The notes under the pieces: model-generated | Told to the model about the DNA's origin: nothing | Databases searched by the model: none | The model's input: only the letters and a program-made list of their open reading frames with translations | Shown: positions 24,692 to 32,400 of the stretch, in pieces | How positions within the stretch are numbered: position 1 is the stretch's first letter | How the letters are laid out: every line of letters starts with the position of its first letter | Position numbers and translations under genes: made by a program | NCBI GenBank assembly: GCA_002154585.1 | Contig: MUNG01000041.1 | Location: forward strand, 1-64,000 | DNA length: 64,000 nt | DNA from: Streptomyces pseudogriseolus | Lineage (GTDB): Bacteria > Actinomycetota > Actinomycetes > Streptomycetales > Streptomycetaceae | Reading direction: 5' to 3'

Positions 24692-25969
24692 GTGGCGCGG
24701 GCCGCCTTCAGGCAGGCGTACGACGAGAGCCTGCGGCAGGAACTCCAGGGGAGGGGGTTGCCGGACGGGACACCTCAGGCGCCGGAGGGTGACCTGGCGC
24801 GCTGGGCCTGGGAGCGGGAGACGGGAGTCCGTCAGTTTCCGGCGCGGGTGCGTGAGCTGTGTGACTGCGACGACGAGGCCTTCGTCGGCGCCCTCCTCCT
24901 CGACGCGCGCGAGGAGGAGAACCCGCACCTCCAGCACGAGGCCGTGGTCGAGCGGTGGGCTCGTCACACCCGCACGGCCCTGGCCTGGGGCCGCTACGCG
25001 ATCGGTCAGGCCGAACGAGAGGCTGCCGCGTGCGCTCCCGCCGTACGGCGCGCTCCACTCGAGGCACTTGACGACGCCTACCAGGACGCGGCCGTTCTCG
25101 CCGCCCGCTGCCGCGAGGCGCAGCTACGGGCGACGGCCCTCCACGACCGCATGCAGGCCGCTCTGGCGGCAGGACCCGGAGGGCAACTCGTCGGCGAGTG
25201 CCGCGCCGCGGCTCTGGCGCGTTTCGCGGAAGCCCAGCCCGAGGCGTGGCACCGCGTACGCGAAGTGACCACACGGCACCGGGCGGAATGCCCGGAGCAG
25301 ACCGAGGGCTGCCCGCACTGCCACCGCGCTCTTGCCGCTGTGCTCGCCGACTCCCTGCACGACGGCACGGACGAGGACGACGACGCGGGGCGCCCGGAGG
25401 AGGACGTGGACGTCACCTACGGGGACCGCTACGCCTTGCTCACCGACCTCCCCGACTCCGCCGTCGTGGCCGTTGCCGACGCCGCGGCCGGGGACGACTC
25501 CGCACTGTGCGGTTTTGGCTGGGCCGCCGAGGACGGGGCCACCGGACACGGCTACTCCCTGGCCTCGAGCAGCGGTGAGGCCGAGGTGATCGGCATCTGT
25601 GCCGCAGCCCTCAGCCTCCTCGATCATTACAAGGACGCGCCCGTCGTCGTTTTGTGCGACAGCGTCCAGGCGGTCAAGGCGGTCGACGCCGCCCTGGGCG
25701 CGGGCGACGCCGAAACCGCTCGTCGCGTTTGCGTCTTCCCCGAGAGCCGCGAGCTGATGCACCGCCTGGTACGCCATCGTCACCGTGTCCAGGTGCGCTG
25801 GTTGAAAGGACACGTCGGGCACGAACTCAACGAAGCCGCGGACGCCTTGGCACGCTTCGCACTCCGCCGTGTGACCGGCCGCATACCTTCCGGTGCGGTT
25901 CGACGGGAGGAAACGCGGATCCTCCGCTCGCTGGGCCGGGAACCCGGCCCCCTCTCGGTCGCGGCATGA
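24692..25969 (+). CDS. RNase H-like fold protein, possibly N-terminally truncated by a frameshift
   Basis: 425 residues from a GTG with GGAG six bases before it. The last 150 residues form an RNase HI-type domain with the full acidic quartet: Asp 263 (VAVADAAAG), Glu 296 (SGEAEVIGICAA), Asp 323 (VVLCDSVQA) and Asp 384 (ELNEAADALARF), plus the KGHVGHELN histidine loop. It should cut RNA in RNA-DNA hybrids. The N-terminal 240 residues are helical, with a CPEQTEGCPHCHRA cysteine-histidine cluster (about 207-220) that could bind zinc. The upstream segment at 24348-24680 probably belongs to the same ancestral protein in another frame. Co-oriented with the lipoprotein gene upstream and with the helicase/chaperone operon downstream. 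Confidence 0.65.
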   Translation: MARAAFRQAYDESLRQELQGRGLPDGTPQAPEGDLARWAWERETGVRQFPARVRELCDCDDEAFVGALLLDAREEENPHLQHEAVVERWARHTRTALAWGRYAIGQAEREAAACAPAVRRAPLEALDDAYQDAAVLAARCREAQLRATALHDRMQAALAAGPGGQLVGECRAAALARFAEAQPEAWHRVREVTTRHRAECPEQTEGCPHCHRALAAVLADSLHDGTDEDDDAGRPEEDVDVTYGDRYALLTDLPDSAVVAVADAAAGDDSALCGFGWAAEDGATGHGYSLASSSGEAEVIGICAAALSLLDHYKDAPVVVLCDSVQAVKAVDAALGAGDAETARRVCVFPESRELMHRLVRHRHRVQVRWLKGHVGHELNEAADALARFALRRVTGRIPSGAVRREETRILRSLGREPGPLSVAA

Positions 25970-26051
25970 GCAAGGGTTTCGCTTTCGTGCGCATGGGCTG
26001 GTCGCAACTTGTCTAGTCCGTAGGCGAATTCGAAAGAAGGAGAGCACTCAG

Positions 26052-26204
26052 ATGGGCGGCGGCTCGAACTCCCGGAACTTCATAGGAAGCCGGCGCCGGA
26101 CTTCCGTACAACCAAGCGGTTCGCCCACAGGTCTCCATTCGGGCAGGGGAACCACCCACGCTGGCGTGCTCTCGGGTGAAGACGAGGTGGGGGCCCTGCT
26201 GTGA
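26052..26204 (+). CDS. Small 50-residue ORF with strong ribosome-binding site
   Basis: ATG preceded by AAGGAGAG at a spacing of 7 bases, one of the best ribosome-binding sites in the window. The product starts MGGGSNSRNFIGSRRRTSVQ, is rich in Gly, Ser and Arg, and matches nothing I recognise. It sits alone in the 473-bp gap between the RNase H-like gene and the large operon, so it could be a leader peptide or a small first gene of that operon. Its stop codon abuts an inverted repeat. Confidence 0.4.
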   Translation: MGGGSNSRNFIGSRRRTSVQPSGSPTGLHSGRGTTHAGVLSGEDEVGALL

Positions 26205-26221
26205 TCCCTACTTGTAGGGAT
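26204..26221 (+). promoter_or_regulatory. Inverted repeat before the helicase/chaperone operon
   Basis: ATCCCTA and TAGGGAT form a perfect 7-bp inverted repeat around CTTG, starting at the last base of the small ORF's stop codon. Its A+T content and position 220 bases before the operon fit an operator or an attenuator, not a strong terminator. The rest of the stretch to 26441 shows no gene. Confidence 0.4.
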
Positions 26222-26441
26222 AATCTTCTCCTTCAGGTCGTATTGATGGATGCGTCCTAGGTTTTGGGTGAAGTTGCGAGGGGTGGGGTCTGTCGCCGGA
26301 TCGCCTGCCTGACTCCGGTGGAGAGTCCGGCCCAGAGGCGGCGTTCAGCAGCGACCCGTTGAGTGGCGGGTCGAGCAGTGTGGAAGACCGTTTCGTGCCG
26401 TCGAGCGTGAGGGCATCGGGACATCGCTTTTTGGGGACAGA

Positions 26442-28502
26442 GTGGACCATTCTTATCAGGCGTGGCAGGACGTGCTGGCCGAGGAATTCTTCGGACGGCA
26501 GCACGCGGGCCACCCGACGCTGTTCTACGTCGACGACGACGTGGAGCGGGATCTCAGGCACGGATACGGCCTGGAGGAACCCTTGCCCTCCTGCGTGAGC
26601 AGGTTCCTCAGGCTGGGCACCGCCGATCCGTACAGCGCACTCGACGAGTACCGCTGGCGCCAGTGGAAGCAGGACAAGCAGGGTGTGCCCGCCTTCCTGC
26701 CGCTCCTGGCCTGCTCGGTGATCGCCGCGTCACGGATGGTGAACGACCTCAACCACCGGGCCACGACCTACCACGCCCGTTTCTCCGAGCTGCTGACCGG
26801 CGACGACAAGCAGCTGGGCAGCCAGAACTACGAACCCATATCCCGCATGTGGCAGGTGCTGGCGTCCTGGCAGCACAGCCAGAGGGGCGCGCGAGGCCTG
26901 TGCACCCTCCCCGCCCCCGCAGACCTGCCGTCCAACCGCAGCATGATCGGGTTCGCGCAGTCCCAGGCGCTCCTCAGCGGCGCTGATCGCTCCTTCTTGC
27001 CGAGACTCTTCCGTTCCCTGCGGGAACACGGCACGACATGGCCCCTGCCGGGGGACGCGCTGCTGGCCCAGATCGAGATCCGGGGCATGGAGCAGCACCT
27101 CTCCAAGAACTTCCGCAACGCCCTGGCGGAGAAAGACTTCCGTCCCCTCCTCGCCAAGCTGATCGGCAACTACGCGGCATCCTGGGACGGTTCGGACGAG
27201 CTGGTGCCCACCGGTGTCACCCGTGCCGAACTCGTGGTGCGCCTGGACGCGGGCCGGCTCAGCTGGGTGGCGCGCCTGCGCTCCGCGGAGCAGCCGGAGC
27301 GCATCGACCTCGCGGGCGGCGTCGTCCTCGAGCGGCTCGGCGACACCGCCTACTACGAGGTCACCGGCCTGCCCGCCCCGGATGCGAACACACTCAGCAA
27401 AGGCATCCGCCGTAACGGGGACGGCCTGGTGCTCAGCCGTCCCGCGGCCTCCGTCCTGGTGCTCGCACGGGACGACGTGCTCGGCGTCTGGGCCGGCACC
27501 GACGGCTTCCGCCCGGGAGAGGCCCACGTGGTGCTCGCCGCGCCCGCCGCGCGCCGGGACGTGCAGCGCCTGCTGGACAGGGCCGCGACCAGCGGCCGGA
27601 GTGCCGACACCGGCAAACTGGCCTGGGTGCCGCAGGGCTGGTCGCTGCACAAGCCCGTCGTGTTCAACGACACGGTGACACTGCGTGCGGCGCTGAAGGA
27701 GGTTCAGGGCGCGGTAGGTCTCCTGGAACCTCCGGTCCAGTTCAAACTGCGTCTCGAAGGCGGACTGAGGCTCGCGCCCTCGCTCGACCGCAGCCTGTAC
27801 CTGCGGGGAGGCGAGCCCCAGGTGGTCCTTCCGGACACCGCGGAGGGCACGGGCGTCCTCTTGGTGGACAGCAAGGAGCGCCCCGAGCTCAGAAAGGCCG
27901 TCGCCGCGGGCCGTCCGGCCCCGCTGGCCGTGCTCCGACTGGAGCCGGGCCGCCACACGGTGAGCTACGCCGGTGCGACGATCGAATTCGCCACCGCGGA
28001 CCAGGCTCTCGTCGAGCCGAAGGCCGACACGGTCTGCGGATTCACCGTCGTGGACGGCGCGGCTTCGGCGACACCTTGCGTACTCGACGAGGGCGCCCTG
28101 CCTGCCGGCGTCACCGGCGCCGACTGCACCGGCGCCACGTCTCGTGACGCGGAAACCGCCATGGATCTGTGCCGTCGGGACGCCGACGAGGTGCTCTTCG
28201 CGGCGGCCGACGGACGACTGTGGACGCTGCGGGCACCGGATCAGCCGGACTGGTGGACCGAACGTCTGCCCGACACCCCCGCGCCGCTCCGCTTCGAGGC
28301 CGGCTTCCACGGCATCGGCGGCTGGCTCCTGGAACGGCGGAACGGACGCTGGAAGGGCCGCCCGGTGAACCCCGGAACGCCGAAGCCCAGGAACACCGGC
28401 AATCCGCGGGCGTGGGCCCAGGCCGTCCTCAACGCCCAGCAGGCGTCCGGCGAGCCCTCGTGGGCCGCTTACGTCCAGGCAGCGAAGGAGCTGAACCGAT
28501 GA
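26442..28502 (+). CDS. Unrecognised 686-residue protein, first gene of the helicase/chaperone operon
   Basis: I do not recognise this family. GTG start with GGGG five bases upstream. The N-terminal 240 residues look alpha-helical (ACSVIAASRMVNDLNHRATT, RMWQVLASWQHSQRGARG); from about 260 to 620 the sequence is beta-rich with short alternating strands (RAELVVRLDAGRLSWVARL, YYEVTGLPAPD, VQFKLRLEGGLRLAPSL), and the end is basic (GGWLLERRNGRWKGRPV). No signal peptide or membrane segment. Its stop overlaps the start of the next gene, so it is translationally coupled to it. By position it may be the recognition or recruiting component of the system, but this is a guess. Confidence 0.8.
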   Translation: MDHSYQAWQDVLAEEFFGRQHAGHPTLFYVDDDVERDLRHGYGLEEPLPSCVSRFLRLGTADPYSALDEYRWRQWKQDKQGVPAFLPLLACSVIAASRMVNDLNHRATTYHARFSELLTGDDKQLGSQNYEPISRMWQVLASWQHSQRGARGLCTLPAPADLPSNRSMIGFAQSQALLSGADRSFLPRLFRSLREHGTTWPLPGDALLAQIEIRGMEQHLSKNFRNALAEKDFRPLLAKLIGNYAASWDGSDELVPTGVTRAELVVRLDAGRLSWVARLRSAEQPERIDLAGGVVLERLGDTAYYEVTGLPAPDANTLSKGIRRNGDGLVLSRPAASVLVLARDDVLGVWAGTDGFRPGEAHVVLAAPAARRDVQRLLDRAATSGRSADTGKLAWVPQGWSLHKPVVFNDTVTLRAALKEVQGAVGLLEPPVQFKLRLEGGLRLAPSLDRSLYLRGGEPQVVLPDTAEGTGVLLVDSKERPELRKAVAAGRPAPLAVLRLEPGRHTVSYAGATIEFATADQALVEPKADTVCGFTVVDGAASATPCVLDEGALPAGVTGADCTGATSRDAETAMDLCRRDADEVLFAAADGRLWTLRAPDQPDWWTERLPDTPAPLRFEAGFHGIGGWLLERRNGRWKGRPVNPGTPKPRNTGNPRAWAQAVLNAQQASGEPSWAAYVQAAKELNR

Positions 28503-29494
28503 AGGGAACGACCAACGGCGCCGCCGCGTTCGGCGGCACCCTCCTGCGCTGGCTGAGCGAGAGCCGTAGCGGCAAGGCCTCCGCACTGCGCGACGGCATC
28601 CGCGGCCACGCCACCGCATGGGGCCTGGAGCTGAGTCAGTACGCCGACTGGAACTGGATGCGCAAAGCCACCGCCCTCGGCTTCATCGACGTGGACCTGC
28701 GCGCCGACCGCTGGTCGGCCGCCCCGCCGGTCCTGACCCGGCTGCCCCACGGGGACGGCCTGGCCCTCCTGACGGGCGCCCGCACCGCACGGATCAGCGC
28801 GCGAGTGGAGGCGGCGGCCACGGAGTGGATGGAACTGATCACCGTTCCGCATCGCCCCGAACCAGGTGAGGCGCCGCTGCCCGACACCCTGCTGCTCCAG
28901 TACGAGGACCCACGGACCCTGCCCGACACGGCGGAGTTCCTGGGAGCCCGTTACGTGCCCTGCGCCGCCCTCGGCCTGATGGAAATGCTTCCGCGTGCGG
29001 TACCGGGCCCCGAGTCCGCACCGCCCGGCGGGAGCGGCGCCGCCACGCTGGAGAAGTACGATCCGCGCCTCCAGCGCTTCGTCCCCGTGGCGAGGGACGA
29101 CGAGGACGGTCTGTACCGGTGGCGCGGAGCCGACTACGCACGCCTCACCCGCGTCCGCCGCAACGGTGTGTTCCACACGGTGGACCGCGAAACGGGTGTC
29201 TACCTGGAACTCGCCCGCCACCGCACCGGCGTGATGCGCTGGCGGCCGGAGGCAGGCGCGGGACGAGCCGGGATCGGCCGGCTCTTCGTCGACCGGTACG
29301 CGCCCCTGCCCGCCCTGCACGAGCGTGCGGCCGTTCTGTGCAGCGGCTTCCCGCCGGTCGTGGGGAAGCACGCCCAGACCCGTGCCTACGACAACGTGCC
29401 GAGGGCGCTCGCCGAGGCGCTCGCGGCCTCGCTGCTTCAGAACCTGGAAACCATGGCGCGTCCGGTGACGGCCGTCGGGGGGAGGACCGAGTGA
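28499..29494 (+). CDS. Unrecognised 331-residue protein with possible winged-helix N-terminus
   Basis: Second gene of the operon, overlapping the first by ATGA and the helicase by GTGA. Residues 15-85 read like a small winged helix (SALRDGIRGHATAWGLELSQ, then YADWNWMRKATALGFIDVDL and an APPVLTRLP turn) followed by GDGLALLTGART. The C-terminal half contains YRWRGADYARLTRV and ERAAVLCSGFPPVV. There is no catalytic motif that I know. It may be a DNA-binding or adaptor subunit of the helicase; this is inference from position only. Confidence 0.8.
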   Translation: MKGTTNGAAAFGGTLLRWLSESRSGKASALRDGIRGHATAWGLELSQYADWNWMRKATALGFIDVDLRADRWSAAPPVLTRLPHGDGLALLTGARTARISARVEAAATEWMELITVPHRPEPGEAPLPDTLLLQYEDPRTLPDTAEFLGARYVPCAALGLMEMLPRAVPGPESAPPGGSGAATLEKYDPRLQRFVPVARDDEDGLYRWRGADYARLTRVRRNGVFHTVDRETGVYLELARHRTGVMRWRPEAGAGRAGIGRLFVDRYAPLPALHERAAVLCSGFPPVVGKHAQTRAYDNVPRALAEALAASLLQNLETMARPVTAVGGRTE

Positions 29495-32400
29495 CCATCG
29501 AACAGCAGACGGCGCCCGTCACGGGCACCGACGCCCAGGACGTCATGGGCACGTTCGACGACTTGCGCAGCGCGCTCTTCCGCTACTACGACACCCCGTT
29601 CAGCGTCGACGACCGTTCCGTGATGGAGGAACGGCGCAATCTCCTGGACCGGGACAACGGGGCCTGGCGCGACCCCCTGATCGAGTTGCGCCAGCAGTAC
29701 GCCTCCCGAGGTGTCAGCGTCGCGCAGTCCTTCGCCGAGGCAGGGGCGCACCCTGACGCGGCCGAGTTCGCCCGCTTCACCCTCCCCGACGGTGTGACCA
29801 GCCTCTACCAGCATCAGCACGACGCGCTGGTCGCCGCCTGTGGAGGCAAGGACTTCGTGGTCACCGCGGGCACCGGTTCCGGCAAGACCGAGTCCTTCCT
29901 GCTGCCGGTCCTCGCCGACCTGGTCGCCGAGTCCGCCCAGTGGCAGGGCACCCGTGCGGTGCAGCGGGAATGGTGGCAGCAGCAGGACGGCGACCATGTG
30001 CCCAGCCGCCTGGGCGAAAACGGGCACCCCGCCGCTGTGCGCGTGCTGATCCTCTATCCCACCAACGCCCTCGCCGACGATCAGCTCGTCCGGCTCCGGA
30101 AGTCGCTGGACAGCCGCGAAGCACACGACTGGCTGGACCGGAAGCGCAACGGACACCGCTTCTACTTCGGCCGCTACACCGGAGCCACCCCCGTGTCCGG
30201 CAGCCGTGATTCCGAGCCGGCCACCTTCCGGCTCCGGCAGTACCTGCGGGAGGTCCAGGAACGGCAGCGCAAGGCCGACGAGAAGCTCCGCGAGGAGCTG
30301 CGGCCCTTCATTCCGCGCCTCGGCGGAGCGGAGATGCACGCCCGCTGGGACATGCAGGCCGCACCGCCGGACATCATGGTCACCAACTACTCGATGCTGA
30401 ACATCATGCTGCTCCGCAAGCAGGAGGAGCACATCTTCAGCGCCACGAGGAAGTGGCTGGAGGAGGCCCCCGGCGCGCGCTTCACCCTGATCCTCGACGA
30501 ACTCCACATGTACCGCGGCACGGCCGGAACCGAGGTGGCCTACCTGCTGCGCAACCTCCGCCACCGTCTCGGCCTCGACAAGAACCCCGACAAGCTGCGC
30601 GTGCTGGCCGCCTCCGCCTCCCTCGAAGCCGGCCGGGACGACGAATTCCTCGACGGGTTCTTCGCCCTGCCCAGCTCCCGGCGCGTGATCATCCCTGGAA
30701 AGGCGAAGGAGATCCACGGCGAGGGCGACCTGGCTGCCCACAGTGCGCGCCTGGCCCAGGCCGCTAAGACCTCGGTCACCCAACCCGAAGCCGCCGCCCT
30801 GGCCCGTGAGATCGGCCTCGGCCCGGCCCTCCAGCGCGCGCTCACGCCTGGCGGCAGGCCCCGGGCCCTGCCTGCGCCGGAGCTGGCGAAGAGCCTCTTC
30901 CCGGACGTCCCCAGGGATGAGAGCCGGGACGCTCTGCACTGCGTGCTGCGTGTGCTCGGCTCTGCGCAGGATCCCGAACTTCCCCAGCTACGTGCCCACT
31001 TCTTCTTCCGCAACATCGAGGGCATCTGGGCCTGCTCCGACCCGAAGTGTCCCCACATCCCCGTGGAGCACGGCCCCGAACGCCGAGTCGGCCGCCTCTT
31101 CGCCGAACCCACCTCCCGCTGCACGTGCGGCGCCCGCGTCTTGGAACTCCTGTCCTGCCAGGCCTGCGGCGACCTCATGCTCGGCGGATACGCCAGCCCC
31201 AAGGACACCCAACGGCGCACGTTCACCGGCGCCCTCCACACCGACTTCCCGGACCTGGACCTGCTCCCCGACGAGGCCGGCGGCGTACCCACCGCGGCGA
31301 ACTACGTCGTGTACTGGCCGCGAACCAAGAGTCTCGGTCTCGACGAGCCCGGATGGAACGCGGGTCTGTCCGACGGTGGGCCGTTGGTCCGGTTCGAGTT
31401 CCGCCGCAGCGCCTACCAGCCCGCCACCGGCCGTCTGCAGAACCGGGACGTCCAGCACACCGGCTGGTCGTTCCACATCTCGGTGCCCATGGACAAGGAG
31501 GGCAAGAAGCCGGCCTTCGACCCCGCCCGGCTGCAAGCCTTCCCCACCAGCTGCCCCGCCTGCGGGGACGACTGGGAAATCAAGCACGACAGGGACGGCC
31601 GTTTCATCCCGCTCGAATCCCCCGACCGGCTGCGCAACGCCCCGGTCCGGCGGATGCGCACCGGCTTCTACAAGATCAACCAAGTCCTGGTGACGGAGGC
31701 CCTGGGCCACCTTCCCGACGGTCAGCGCAAGGCGATCGCGTTCTCGGACAGCCGTGACGACGCCTCCGAACTCGCCAGCGGTCTCGCGTTGCGTCACTAT
31801 CAGGACCTTCTCCGTCTGCTCAGCGCCCAGGCCGTCGAGAACCAGGGCGACCCGTTCGCGGACCTTCAGCTGGTGAAGGACCACTACGCCGGAAAGACCG
31901 TCGACCGTGCGGACGCGCGTGCCGCCATGGCGCGCCTGCGAGACCGTGACCCGGCGGACTGGGGACGTCTGAAGGCGATCCTCACCGACGACCTCGACGC
32001 CGAACCGGAACTGCAGCCGGACCTGGAGCGGAAGTTCTCCGAACTGCCCTCCCTGGACGACCTCGCCTCCGACCTCGAGAGCATGCTGCTTGCATACGGC
32101 ACCAACCCCGCCGGTCCCGCCGCCTCACTCCAGCAGACCTCGGCCGGACAACCCTGGACCGCGCTCTACAACTGGGCACAGGACCGGGAAGCACGGGTCG
32201 AGACCCAGGCGCAGCAGGAACTGCTCGAACGGATTCGCGCCCGCCTCCGCCTCGAGACCATGGGCAGTCTCTTCTCCGGCGGCGGACGCGACTTCGAGTC
32301 GCTCGGACTGGGCTGGCTGTGTCTGCGCGACGACCGCTCGCCCCTCGAGACCGGCACGGACAGCGACCAGGCCGTGGCCCGCGCCAGTCTGCGGATCCTC

